A model generated the notes under the pieces. It was given only the letters and a program-made list of their open reading frames with translations, did no database searches and was not told where the DNA came from. From a virus, in IMG/VR virus record IMGVR_UViG_3300028829_006345, positions 1 to 45,108 of that record: a stretch of DNA of 45,108 nt. The stretch is one strand, 5' to 3'. A program made the position numbers and the translations under genes. Numbering within the stretch: the first letter of the stretch is position 1; the number at the start of each line of letters is the position of its first letter. Shown piece by piece: positions 27,361 through 36,873 of the stretch.

Positions 27361-29404
27361 ACTTATCTGTTCCTACAATATGATATTTTTGATAATTTGC
27401 ACCACAACCGGCTGCTTTTCTGTAATCGTCAATTTGCTCATCAACATGTTTCTCATATTCATACAATGCACGAACAGAACTTCTTGTTCGGTCCGCAATA
27501 CCATTTGGCTCAAGATACCAACAAATGTACTGTGCAAGTTTTACTGCTAATCCTTGTGGACTTCCAGTTGATAATGCTTTGTAGTGTGTATTTGCTGATT
27601 GAGTCCACTTATCAACATCTGCTCCATTTGCATCAACCAACCCTTTCATTAATGAAAATGAACCCATGATGTTATCAATCTCGCCAAAACTGCTACCTGA
27701 AATTCCATATTTTCCAAGTGCGCTTGAGTAATCACCAGGAAGACCAGAAGCAGGACTAGCTGGCAACGAAGCACAATCGAGGTACTGTTTTAAATGGCCT
27801 GTATTTTTAGCTGAGTGGTCTCCCCAGCCATTTTCAATTTTACTATTCCATTTGCTGAGATTCGTTGGGAATAATACATCTGCCAAACATTCTTTTTGTC
27901 TTTCTTTCGGACTATTTGGTGTATCTTCAGTGAAACCACCAGATGTTTTAGTATGATAACTTAGTGGAATTCCCTTAGGCTGCATTTGTTTTGACAATTG
28001 ATCATAAAATACACCGATGTTTGTTTCATACAACAATGCAAATAATGATGGTGTAAAATATTTATACTTTTTTAGAAGAGGATGTTCAATTTGTATTCGG
28101 TCATTATAAGTTCCATTTTCAATAACTTCATTCTTAAAGTACGGCTCTTTCCAATTGAACTCGTTAGCATAGGCAAATAATGGATTTTTAGTAATATTTG
28201 GATAATAAAACTGAGTAAAATTAAATTCTTTTTTATCAATATTTGCAATTGATGTTGTATCGTTTGGATGCCAATTTCTCATTACAGGATGGTGCATAAA
28301 TTCATCACCATCAATTGAACAAAATTGTTTACCAACAACTGATATTTTTATTCTTGATTCTGAAGAATATATGTCATCTTTACCAAAAAGAGTTCGAAAT
28401 ACTTCGTTGATAACATCGAGAATTGGATTGAGCGCCCAACAGACAGGTATTGTAACAGTAGCACATGGTCCACCAATACAAATTTTTAGACTGGGATTTG
28501 AGCATTTTATATCTATAAAATCATATTTACCAGCTCGAGTACCATGAATCGTATTAATACGAATTGTTTCATCATAAGGTCTTCTTGGTATAAATGCCAT
28601 GGATACATCAACTGATGTGCCACCATTACCTTGATGATGATAACCAGTAGAATAATGTTGGTTGTAAAAATTTTTGTGTGAAGATTGCTTTTTAGTATAA
28701 GGAGATGCCTCAGGACTGTTCATATGTCTAGCGACTGGAGTTGCAGTTGTCGGTGATTGGTCTGCCTTTGAACCTATCCAAACTTGTGTGTATGAACCTG
28801 TAGGTTCATTTATACCACCAGTAACACCACCGGGAACTCTTTGATTGTGATGTCTTTCAAATATTTGAAGTGTTACACCAGTTTGAAATCCATTTTTAAC
28901 ATCTCCCCAATCACCTTCCCACTCCATATCATGTTGCGAGAAGTCAACTGTACGATAAATGCGGCTACCACTTGAGGCATTCCTTTTACAAGCCATGTGA
29001 TTATTATAATATCCTACATCCATAATAACTTCACCACATTCTTGATAATCCATTGCCATAGCGAGAGGACCTGGATTGCTAAACTCTTCTCGGTCTAATG
29101 CTCGAGTCAGATCATTATTATATGGATCCTGACCAAGTCCAACACCTTTATGTTTTTTAAGTGTTTTCTTGTCTGTATAGTCTCCACTTTTTAATGCTGG
29201 ATCAGGTGCTAGCCATGGACCTAGATAGTCGTAGAAATTTTTTGAAGGTACTTTCATTGCATCGCCAGAATATTGTGCATCTGGATTCCAATCTTTATTA
29301 ATAATTACCTCAGGACAAACAACTGTTGCAGTACCTACAACACGGTCATATATACCTTTGATTTTTTTAAATAAACTTCCACCTGTAAATAAATTGACTG
29401 CCAT
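27311..29404 (-). CDS. large predicted virion protein, 697 residues, unknown function
   Basis: No family recognised. The product is rich in Gly, Asn, Tyr, Trp and His and has many Cys residues (a cluster near 305-320: C-x-N-P-S-L-K-I-C-I-G-G-P-C). The N-terminus begins GGSLFKKIKGIYDRVVG. The middle is beta-rich and the C-terminal 150 residues contain several helices. It starts at 29404 with AAGGA in good spacing and follows the 428-residue gene after nine bases. Position inside the tail operon implies a virion protein. The Cys/His content might bind metal, but no known metal motif is complete. Confidence 0.72.
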   Translation of the reverse strand: MAVNLFTGGSLFKKIKGIYDRVVGTATVVCPEVIINKDWNPDAQYSGDAMKVPSKNFYDYLGPWLAPDPALKSGDYTDKKTLKKHKGVGLGQDPYNNDLTRALDREEFSNPGPLAMAMDYQECGEVIMDVGYYNNHMACKRNASSGSRIYRTVDFSQHDMEWEGDWGDVKNGFQTGVTLQIFERHHNQRVPGGVTGGINEPTGSYTQVWIGSKADQSPTTATPVARHMNSPEASPYTKKQSSHKNFYNQHYSTGYHHQGNGGTSVDVSMAFIPRRPYDETIRINTIHGTRAGKYDFIDIKCSNPSLKICIGGPCATVTIPVCWALNPILDVINEVFRTLFGKDDIYSSESRIKISVVGKQFCSIDGDEFMHHPVMRNWHPNDTTSIANIDKKEFNFTQFYYPNITKNPLFAYANEFNWKEPYFKNEVIENGTYNDRIQIEHPLLKKYKYFTPSLFALLYETNIGVFYDQLSKQMQPKGIPLSYHTKTSGGFTEDTPNSPKERQKECLADVLFPTNLSKWNSKIENGWGDHSAKNTGHLKQYLDCASLPASPASGLPGDYSSALGKYGISGSSFGEIDNIMGSFSLMKGLVDANGADVDKWTQSANTHYKALSTGSPQGLAVKLAQYICWYLEPNGIADRTRSSVRALYEYEKHVDEQIDDYRKAAGCGANYQKYHIVGTDKYGRECDTEEYNYLTNG

Positions 29405-29413
29405 ACTATTTCC

Positions 29414-30700
29414 TTAATAAGTTCTCGACATTGTTTTATTTGTACCGCCTGATGAAGTATCTCCACTAATTGTCGATGGTACTTGTGTTGCCGTTGGTTG
29501 ACCCGCAGGTTTTAAACCTGTTACACTACCGGCAGATCCCAATGAACTACAAAATCCGAATGATAGCCCATCAAATACACCTGCTGCATTTTGATTTGCA
29601 TGGCCTTGAAAAATAATTTTATCATTTTCAACTGTAAATATTTTTTTAAGTAATGCATCATTTTTTAAATATTTCCAACCAAGACCATCCTTTTCCCATA
29701 GACTAAGTATATGCTCAAAGTAATCATCTCTTCTTGGATGAATGCTTGCAGAACCTGAACCTCTCCCTCTTCTTGCATAATCATTTTCACTATCATCTGG
29801 CCAGTACCAAGGATCATTCATACAGTCATAGCTTGAAAGTCCTTGGTCTGTCCATTTTGTACCTCGTTTTGCTTGAAACCAATTCCACTGATAGTCAAAC
29901 ATATCTTTTGTATCAGGTGATCTTGCCATAAGTTGTTTCCAAGACATGTCTGTTCCACCGTTTTTAAAGCTCCACCATAAAGCAGTCCAACTATTTGTAC
30001 CATTTTGATAACGATCAAATACACCAGAGTACCGACCCAACCAAACTTTTCCTCTTGCTGTATGTAATGTTCGTGAATTAAATTTTTGTGTATCACACAT
30101 TGTTTTAAACTCAAGCAACATGTGTAACCCTCGCAAGGTAAACTTTGAATCTAATTTTTTCAAACTATATTCAACATCTTTATTTGTAAATATTTGCCGA
30201 TATTCCTGATTTGTAGTTTTGAATATAATAGGTGGTGGAGGTGGTGGATCATGAGGTTTACCCTGTAGATACAGATCTATACTTTTGACTAATTTCAATT
30301 CATTGGTATAAAATACTTTACAACCGTATGCTTGTGACCATCCAGTGATCATATAATACTTAAAATCTTTGAGCATTTTATCTTCATGTAAAATGCCTTT
30401 CCATAAACTACTTGAGTCACTTTTTACTTGACCAAATGGTTGTTTTAATTTTACATCTGCCCAAAGTATTCCTGGTACTATCGATCCAACACCTTTGTTT
30501 GTAATCTCTAACACATCGGGATTCGGTGCTGTGGGCCAATCAGTCATACCTTTTGTCTCATCATATGCACCACATGGACCAGCTGGTGGAGGAGGAGGTG
30601 GTTTTGGTTGGATTTTAACACCACCCAAACTTAAACCTCCTTTAAAAAATCCTTTAGGTATTTTTGGTAAACCACTTATTATACCTTTTGGAATAAGCAT
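29414..30700 (-). CDS. predicted virion protein with two polyproline stretches, 428 residues
   Basis: The protein has no recognised domain. Two six-proline runs occur, at residues 34-39 and about 152-157. The first separates a Gly/Lys-rich N-terminal tail from the body; the second lies between beta-rich regions. Trp and Tyr are abundant in the middle (about 225-330). The C-terminus is Ser/Thr/Gly-rich and probably flexible. The ATG at 30700 has AGGA nine bases before it and follows the stop of the 1184-residue gene after four bases. A short VPGILWAD block resembles IPGLIWAC in the 162-residue protein upstream, hinting at a shared small module. A tail-tip or baseplate accessory role is inferred from position. 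Confidence 0.7.
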   Translation of the reverse strand: MLIPKGIISGLPKIPKGFFKGGLSLGGVKIQPKPPPPPPAGPCGAYDETKGMTDWPTAPNPDVLEITNKGVGSIVPGILWADVKLKQPFGQVKSDSSSLWKGILHEDKMLKDFKYYMITGWSQAYGCKVFYTNELKLVKSIDLYLQGKPHDPPPPPPIIFKTTNQEYRQIFTNKDVEYSLKKLDSKFTLRGLHMLLEFKTMCDTQKFNSRTLHTARGKVWLGRYSGVFDRYQNGTNSWTALWWSFKNGGTDMSWKQLMARSPDTKDMFDYQWNWFQAKRGTKWTDQGLSSYDCMNDPWYWPDDSENDYARRGRGSGSASIHPRRDDYFEHILSLWEKDGLGWKYLKNDALLKKIFTVENDKIIFQGHANQNAAGVFDGLSFGFCSSLGSAGSVTGLKPAGQPTATQVPSTISGDTSSGGTNKTMSRTY

Positions 30701-30704
30701 AGAA

Positions 30705-33700
30705 TTATCCTAAGTAATAGACTTCTTGATTTACAGGATTGGTATCTACAACTTCAAATTCAACTACTCTTAATGGAAACACATCAAGTAATTTAGGTGG
30801 AGCAGTAACAGAATCTTTAATACTGAATATATATGTACCGTCCGATGTTGATGATGATGGATTTAATTGAACTTTATTGCCTGACATAGTTATATTGAAT
30901 GCAGTCATACCTAATTTATAGGAAGCTTTAAATGCATCCATTTTATAATTAAATTTCAATTTATTTGAATTAGTACCTTTTGAACATAAATTAAATGTGC
31001 GAGTTGGATTATAAGAAGTATATTCATTTTCACTATCAGCAGTTACAGTACCATCCATAAAAACAGCATTGTAATACTTAGCCCAGAACTCAAGAACACC
31101 ACCATTTGTTGCTGTTAGATAGAATGTTGAATCTTTATCGTATGCATGGAAAAATTTATCTGCATTTGATGCACAAGAAGGACCTTTTTTCAATACTTTA
31201 AATCGATGAGGATTGACTATATCTGCAACTTCAATCAACATACCACAATCAGCATAGTCTACCGTTTGCATTCCAGACGATGTGAAGTGTGGATCATTGT
31301 GACGAACAAACTTACCATATGGTTCATCTGTAAAGAAATCGGGTGTATACTTTACTTTTTGAATTGTTAAGCGGTCACCTTGTGCAAAGCCATGCGAAAT
31401 AGGATGATTATCTTTCATGGTTTCAAGGATGATATAACGGTCATCACCATTTGAGAAATAAAGTTCTCCTTTTTCTTCTTCATCCATTCGTAGATCATAT
31501 TGATTTGGAAAAATTACTTTTCCGAATTGAAATGGTAAATCAAACTTACCTTGATAAACATGATTAAAGAACTTACCATGTAATGCAGACTTTACTGATT
31601 CAACACCTTGAACACTGGTGCTGGCAAAACCACCATCAGTATTGATTTCTGAATACTTATATAATATTGCGGCTGCTGTGGCTGCTTTCGGTAAGTAAAA
31701 ATTCTTACTATTATCTGTAGCAGAACCATCAGATAAAAATTGAGCATAACCTTTTTCAGCAAAACCAGAGTTTAATAAATCTGGAGAATTTGATGTTGAG
31801 CGTATATTAAATCCAACACGAAATAGCTTACCTTCATAATTTGTAGCCATACCAAAGTTCGGTGTTAATGTAATCTCAGTATCACTAATGATATTGTTTA
31901 CTTCGTAATATGATCTATATGGTAGAATCATTGCTTGAGAATATTCATTTTGTGCCATTGCTCTTGTAATTTTTGATGCTCTTACAAGAGTTGAACTTGT
32001 TACGCCTGACCCAATATCACCACCATCAACACGATACACACTTCTTAATTGATTATTATAGATATTTCGAAAACGATATTCAACACCACCGATTGAAATC
32101 AAATCTCCAGTTTCAAAATAATTTTGTACTTCAGAGCCAGCCGAACCAGTAGGTGCTGATAGATCGATTGATCCACCCGGTTCAAATACTACATATCCAA
32201 GTTTCAAGTTATTTGCCATTGGATATAAACTTACTCTTGTTGAAACTTGTGCAAATGTTTTTGATGATGCTGAATTGTAGATACCTGGTCTAAATTCTTC
32301 CTGCAATCTGTTCACTTGATACACATTATCATACTCGAAAGAATAGCCTTTATATGTTAATGTCCCACCGGCACCTTGTCCAATAACTTGATATTGTACA
32401 TTACCAAAAACAATGTGCATGTTTGGTTTATATGATTTTTGGAAATAGCTACCTTTATAATGAATATATCCATGACCAATTGAATAGAACACACCAGGAA
32501 TGATCATTTCATCAAACTGCAACTCAACAACATCGCCAGAATTTAATTCTTGAGTATACTTACTACCAAAACCTACAATTGGGTCACGTTGTAAGATAGC
32601 AGCACCGGAATATTGACCGCCCGGTAATTGAGTTTCACTGATAAAATCACCATCAACCAATCTGATTGGAAATTCAAGAGTATTTGGTTTGTCTTCATCT
32701 GGATCAAGATCACCAGGTGGTCTATATTCATCATCTCCATCAGCAGGATCACCATCTCCATCCAAGACGCCTGAACCAGGATCAAGCTCATCATCTTCTG
32801 GTTTATCTGGATCAGGACTATCTTCAGGTGGCACACCAGGACCTTCAGGATCTATTCCTGTAGGTGGTTCAGGTACAGGCATTCCTGTATCATCATCAGC
32901 ATCATCGGGATTTTCAAATTCAAAATCCCAAATATTGTTAGCAGGATTTGTATCAAGATTTACAGGATCAACAAGAATTGAATCACCATCACCCATATCC
33001 CAAGGATCACCTTCGATATCAATTTTAGTTCCACCATCACCACCGCCACGGTCTGATAGTGTAACTACAACTTCATCACCAGCAGAAATTTTTACAATAC
33101 CTGAAAGCTCAAATCGGTTAGCTAAGATAACCTTTTCACCTTCAATTGGACTACCATCCATGATCATTCGTAATGGTTTTGGTTCAGGGTTAACTTCTTT
33201 TGAATATGGGAAACCTTTGTTTGGTCCAGTGTATGGTGCTGGATTATCACCAATCGGCACCAACATGTTTAAGTCTGGTGGATTTGTAGCTTGACTTGAA
33301 ATATCAATTGTAGTAATACAATTATCAGGATCTGGTATATTATACAAAAAATCACAATTCATATCTGGCAGCCAAGGTAAGAAAGGATTTACACTTGGAC
33401 CTTCAGGACGATATTTTGGTATGAATGCTGTAAGTGGAAGTGTTTGCGCATCAACTGTTGTAATATCTTCTCCATCAACCATTAAGAATGGTACACCATC
33501 AACACGAATTGCTTGTAGTAAAATAGTATTTCTTGTACCAAAAAAGAAAGCTTTATCTGCAAAAGAACCACCATTTGGTGATGGTGCTGATTGATCTTGA
33601 AATGGTAGTGCGCCATTTAAATTAAATCGATAGAGATACTTATCAATATCCTCTTCTGAATTAACACCATAAGATAGACCTCTTAGATATGCTCTTTTGA

Positions 33701-34259
33701 TGCCAAGTCCAGTACATACTTGTACAATCTCTGCAATCTCCTCAAAGGCATATCGTTTCATATCTTGGATCATATCATTACAATTATTAATGATTGTTGC
33801 TCTCATTTGCTGAAGACCAACAGGTACTCTTTTAAATGTCATTGATAATGATTTGCGCAAGCTCATACATGCAATGTTAGAATCTCCGCCACCTGATCCG
33901 ACTGTTGAGCCACCACCTGTTCCACCACCAACACCGCCAGTATTACCACCAGTATTACCACCTCCACCGCTGTTACTTGCGGTATAACCAGGACATTCTG
34001 TATATTTTACTGCATAACGTTTAATTGGCCCATTTGACCACATTTCGTGGTGACGTTCTGCATTATATTTTGCATAGTTACCATGACCATTTGCAAAACA
34101 TCCATAATTTGGAAGAACGGCATGAGCGCCAGCAGGTATCCCTATATCAAATACTATAGCATTTTGACGATACATCTTGACACGCATATTGGTCCAGTCT
34201 TCTTCCCAATATGTTTTAGTTCCAGAACTTTCAGGTGAATAAGTAACAACGTTTAACAT
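30705..34259 (-). CDS. multidomain predicted virion protein with Gly-rich and Asp/Pro-rich linkers, 1184 residues
   Basis: Three globular parts are separated by low-complexity linkers. Residues 1-95 form a small Trp/Tyr-rich N-terminal domain. A Gly/Ser/Thr linker spans residues 97-125. Residues about 130-420 form a mixed domain (LRKSLSMTFKRVPVGLQQMR onward). Residues about 423-525 are an extremely acidic Asp/Pro/Gly linker with repeated DPD, DGDGD and PEDD patterns that could bind calcium. The C-terminal 650 residues are beta-rich. No enzyme motif was seen. The start at 34259 has GAG upstream. A long, flexible, extended architecture suits a host-contacting or baseplate-peripheral protein. 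The family is unknown. The 201-residue frame on the opposite strand of the linker is an artefact of its composition. Confidence 0.72.
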   Translation of the reverse strand: MLNVVTYSPESSGTKTYWEEDWTNMRVKMYRQNAIVFDIGIPAGAHAVLPNYGCFANGHGNYAKYNAERHHEMWSNGPIKRYAVKYTECPGYTASNSGGGGNTGGNTGGVGGGTGGGSTVGSGGGDSNIACMSLRKSLSMTFKRVPVGLQQMRATIINNCNDMIQDMKRYAFEEIAEIVQVCTGLGIKRAYLRGLSYGVNSEEDIDKYLYRFNLNGALPFQDQSAPSPNGGSFADKAFFFGTRNTILLQAIRVDGVPFLMVDGEDITTVDAQTLPLTAFIPKYRPEGPSVNPFLPWLPDMNCDFLYNIPDPDNCITTIDISSQATNPPDLNMLVPIGDNPAPYTGPNKGFPYSKEVNPEPKPLRMIMDGSPIEGEKVILANRFELSGIVKISAGDEVVVTLSDRGGGDGGTKIDIEGDPWDMGDGDSILVDPVNLDTNPANNIWDFEFENPDDADDDTGMPVPEPPTGIDPEGPGVPPEDSPDPDKPEDDELDPGSGVLDGDGDPADGDDEYRPPGDLDPDEDKPNTLEFPIRLVDGDFISETQLPGGQYSGAAILQRDPIVGFGSKYTQELNSGDVVELQFDEMIIPGVFYSIGHGYIHYKGSYFQKSYKPNMHIVFGNVQYQVIGQGAGGTLTYKGYSFEYDNVYQVNRLQEEFRPGIYNSASSKTFAQVSTRVSLYPMANNLKLGYVVFEPGGSIDLSAPTGSAGSEVQNYFETGDLISIGGVEYRFRNIYNNQLRSVYRVDGGDIGSGVTSSTLVRASKITRAMAQNEYSQAMILPYRSYYEVNNIISDTEITLTPNFGMATNYEGKLFRVGFNIRSTSNSPDLLNSGFAEKGYAQFLSDGSATDNSKNFYLPKAATAAAILYKYSEINTDGGFASTSVQGVESVKSALHGKFFNHVYQGKFDLPFQFGKVIFPNQYDLRMDEEEKGELYFSNGDDRYIILETMKDNHPISHGFAQGDRLTIQKVKYTPDFFTDEPYGKFVRHNDPHFTSSGMQTVDYADCGMLIEVADIVNPHRFKVLKKGPSCASNADKFFHAYDKDSTFYLTATNGGVLEFWAKYYNAVFMDGTVTADSENEYTSYNPTRTFNLCSKGTNSNKLKFNYKMDAFKASYKLGMTAFNITMSGNKVQLNPSSSTSDGTYIFSIKDSVTAPPKLLDVFPLRVVEFEVVDTNPVNQEVYYLG

Positions 34260-34269
34260 ATCAATGTTC

Positions 34270-34758
34270 TCATATAAAAGGACCCGTTATTGGTTTCGGT
34301 GGAAAACTATTATCTAATACAGTAATCAGTACTGTTCTCATTGATGAATGTATTGCTTGTGCCATTTCGACTGCTGCAATTTCAGGTAAAGGGTTTATTC
34401 GTGAAAATATTGGTCCGAGTTTTGCTGGTAATTGTCCCGGTATATAATCAAGTCGTAATTGACCATGTGTATAAATTGTTCGTATTGAAACTTCAATTGC
34501 AACTCCAACTTTTACACCAAACTCCCATGGTGAAAATGCATACGATTTTTGAGCAACTAATAACAATGCAAATGGTGGCATCCAAAATTGAAAGGTATAT
34601 GGCTGTAACATCAGTTTACGAATGTTTTCACCACCATTTATGTAAGTACAAAGTGCAGCATTTACATTTGATGCCCATTGGAATCCAGGAAAGATCGGAT
34701 CCATTGTTTTACATGCCCAAATCAAACCGGGTATTAATGTACCTAAATCTAAAGACAT
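34270..34758 (-). CDS. small hydrophobic predicted virion protein, 162 residues
   Basis: The ATG at 34758 is chosen. It lies two bases after the stop of the gp5-like gene and gives MSLDLGTLIPGLIWACKT. A longer TTG reading (34785) would overlap that gene by 25 bases. No clear ribosome-binding site precedes either start, so coupling to the upstream gene is likely. The protein is rich in Ile, Leu, Pro, Phe and Trp, with a hydrophobic FQFWMPPFALLLVA segment around residues 55-68, but no clear signal peptide. No family recognised. Placement directly after gp5 suggests a hub or spike-tip accessory. Confidence 0.68.
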   Translation of the reverse strand: MSLDLGTLIPGLIWACKTMDPIFPGFQWASNVNAALCTYINGGENIRKLMLQPYTFQFWMPPFALLLVAQKSYAFSPWEFGVKVGVAIEVSIRTIYTHGQLRLDYIPGQLPAKLGPIFSRINPLPEIAAVEMAQAIHSSMRTVLITVLDNSFPPKPITGPFI

Positions 34759-34760
34759 AA

Positions 34761-36872
34761 TTAAAATACAAAAGTTTTTTGACAAAATGATTTCATCACA
34801 CCCATCACAATTGACGGATCTCCTGAAGTTGATACAGTACTTGTTGGTCCAAGAGGTGTTAAATGAAAATGATTTAAAAACATTTTCATGAATTCATCAC
34901 CTCGTATTGCAGGTGAATGTGCAGTATAGTCACCTAAAGCTAATCTACCATCAGGTTGTCTTGGTGTTCCAACATGAAATGATCCGGAGAATTGAGCATG
35001 TAGATCAATATGTGTCGCCGCTTTGATAAACACCTCAAGTCCAGAATAAATTTGTGTACCGATAAAGGAGTTAGTATACAAACCCATACCGGCTTTAATA
35101 TATGTATTTAATCTGGAACTCGATAAAATATGAGTAGATGTTGAAGTTGTTTGAATATACCCACCTTGAGTTTCAACTGTTCCAACTGGTGTAGCTTTAA
35201 GTTTGATGCTATTAAATGTTTGAGTTTCAAGAACTATGTTACCAAGTTTTGAGACAAAATAAATGTATCCTGTTTGTGTTTGTCCCACCAAACTTGATGG
35301 ATGAGACATGTGAGTTTCCCACTCAGGTGCAGGCTGTTGCTGAAATATTGAAGCAATTGATGTACGAAGTGGTGAAGTGACTGTGAACGAACCTTTATCT
35401 CCCATGATGCCAAGAAGACCACCAGTTGATGAACGTGATGAAATTCGTGTATCACCATCCTGTGCATTCAATTCAATATGACCATGTCTCGCAACTTGTG
35501 AAAATGCAACTGGCTCTGGAGCATAAAAAGGTAGCATAGCAAATGTATTTTCTGCAGTCATATTAATTGTATGTCCTGCACTACATGTCCAATTATCACC
35601 AGCAGCCATATTTGTATTCATTGCCGATGTAAGCTTTACGGAACCTCCACTTATATTGTATATACCTCTTGCGTCACCAGTATAATCATTTTGAATTCGA
35701 TGTAAATGATTACCAACATTTGTTTCAATTAAAGGAGCGGTCTGAATGATTTCATTAACACTACGATGTTGAATTGATGAACCAAGCATGTCAATTTTAC
35801 CAGTTTGTACTTTCACATTATAATCACCATCTTCAACAGTTAAATTATGGTTACTACTACCACAAACTTTAACTTCAAAGTTTTCACCTGCTAAACGAGC
35901 AGAATTGATCATTAATGCTAAACCACGGCGATGTGTTGAATACTTTGCTCCTTTTGTATATTCATAGCTATGTGCTTCCGTGAAATCATATTTGTCAGAC
36001 ATGTTTTGTTTGACAACTGTACCATCGGGATGTATTTCACGAAATGTACCCGAACGATGATATTCATGAATTCTTTCTGCATTTGGTGTATCATCATATT
36101 CAATTATGTGTCCTGATTCTGTTTGCAATACATGATTAAAAGGATATACTGCATTATAAGGTGGCTGTGGTTGGTCGTATTTAAAACTTGGTACAGATGT
36201 TTGAATGTTTCGATTAACATTCAATGTTTTTGAAAGTAGCGGTTCTTTAAATGCAGAATTTGTTTGCTCATACGTTGATGTTTCAGAAACTTCAGAATCA
36301 TATCGTATTGTTAAGTCATTGATACCTCTTGCAAGTTTTGGTGTTGTTGCTGAATCTTCTTCACCAATTCTTGGATATCTTGAAATAAATTCATCTTCTT
36401 CTACGTCTACGCCAAGCTCATCTCCTCGCCGGCGTCTTACATTAACGGGTGGTTGAGGAAATGCTCTTCTCTGTAGATTTGAGCCTTCACGAACATCTTT
36501 AAAGCCAAAGTCTGCCCAGTTTGAATCATCTGAAGGATTTAATTTTTCTGGCTTTCTTGCATAGCCACCAAGTGAACCGATCACTAATGGCTGTTGTGCT
36601 TCCTCACCATCAAGAAAAAAGCCAACTACCCACGAACCATCAACAAGACCATTTGGTGAATGCCCAACATCAGTCTGTGCGGCAGATGTCACAGGTTGCA
36701 TTACCATAGCCCAAGGTAAAGTATCTGTTGGAACATCATCACGGCTCTCCGAATGAAAGCCAAAACAACGAACACGAACACGTCCAAGAAAATTTGGGTC
36801 CATGCGGTCTTCTACCACACCGACAAACCAAATCATATTTTTTCCAAATGATAACGAATTCGTTTCAAACAT
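34761..36872 (-). CDS. baseplate hub/spike protein, T4 gp5-like (OB-fold and beta-helix, no lysozyme)
   Basis: The 703-residue protein begins with the gp5/VgrG OB-fold: FVGVVEDRMDPNFLGRVRVR (residues 16-35), then LPWAMVMQP, a GHSPNGLVDGSWVVGFFLDG stretch and QQPLVIGSLGG (to about 103). Residues about 245-300 carry the HVLQTESGHIIEYDDTPNAE block typical of spike proteins, and the rest is a long repetitive beta-structure suited to a trimeric needle. T4 gp5 has a lysozyme domain between these parts; none is visible here (no T4-lysozyme-like catalytic E/D/T arrangement). It follows the gp27-like hub gene after one base, with AGGAT before its ATG. It forms the central membrane-piercing spike. Confidence 0.88.
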   Translation of the reverse strand: MFETNSLSFGKNMIWFVGVVEDRMDPNFLGRVRVRCFGFHSESRDDVPTDTLPWAMVMQPVTSAAQTDVGHSPNGLVDGSWVVGFFLDGEEAQQPLVIGSLGGYARKPEKLNPSDDSNWADFGFKDVREGSNLQRRAFPQPPVNVRRRRGDELGVDVEEDEFISRYPRIGEEDSATTPKLARGINDLTIRYDSEVSETSTYEQTNSAFKEPLLSKTLNVNRNIQTSVPSFKYDQPQPPYNAVYPFNHVLQTESGHIIEYDDTPNAERIHEYHRSGTFREIHPDGTVVKQNMSDKYDFTEAHSYEYTKGAKYSTHRRGLALMINSARLAGENFEVKVCGSSNHNLTVEDGDYNVKVQTGKIDMLGSSIQHRSVNEIIQTAPLIETNVGNHLHRIQNDYTGDARGIYNISGGSVKLTSAMNTNMAAGDNWTCSAGHTINMTAENTFAMLPFYAPEPVAFSQVARHGHIELNAQDGDTRISSRSSTGGLLGIMGDKGSFTVTSPLRTSIASIFQQQPAPEWETHMSHPSSLVGQTQTGYIYFVSKLGNIVLETQTFNSIKLKATPVGTVETQGGYIQTTSTSTHILSSSRLNTYIKAGMGLYTNSFIGTQIYSGLEVFIKAATHIDLHAQFSGSFHVGTPRQPDGRLALGDYTAHSPAIRGDEFMKMFLNHFHLTPLGPTSTVSTSGDPSIVMGVMKSFCQKTFVF

Positions 36873-36873
36873 A

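Noticed and set aside
28059-28066. Exact TATAAATA late-promoter octamer on the minus strand
   Set aside because: It is in the middle of the 697-residue gene, far from any start, and encodes a Lys-Tyr-rich stretch; a chance match in A/T-rich DNA.
28440-28510. Cys/Pro/Gly cluster in the 697-residue protein as a PAAR spike tip
   Set aside because: The order and spacing of PAAR Gly/Cys/His positions are not met; too weak to claim.
32689-33294. 201-residue plus-strand frame opposite the acidic linker
   Set aside because: It is Ser/Gly/Pro low-complexity created by the reverse strand of the Asp/Pro/Gly-rich coding region; no start context and the true gene is on the other strand.
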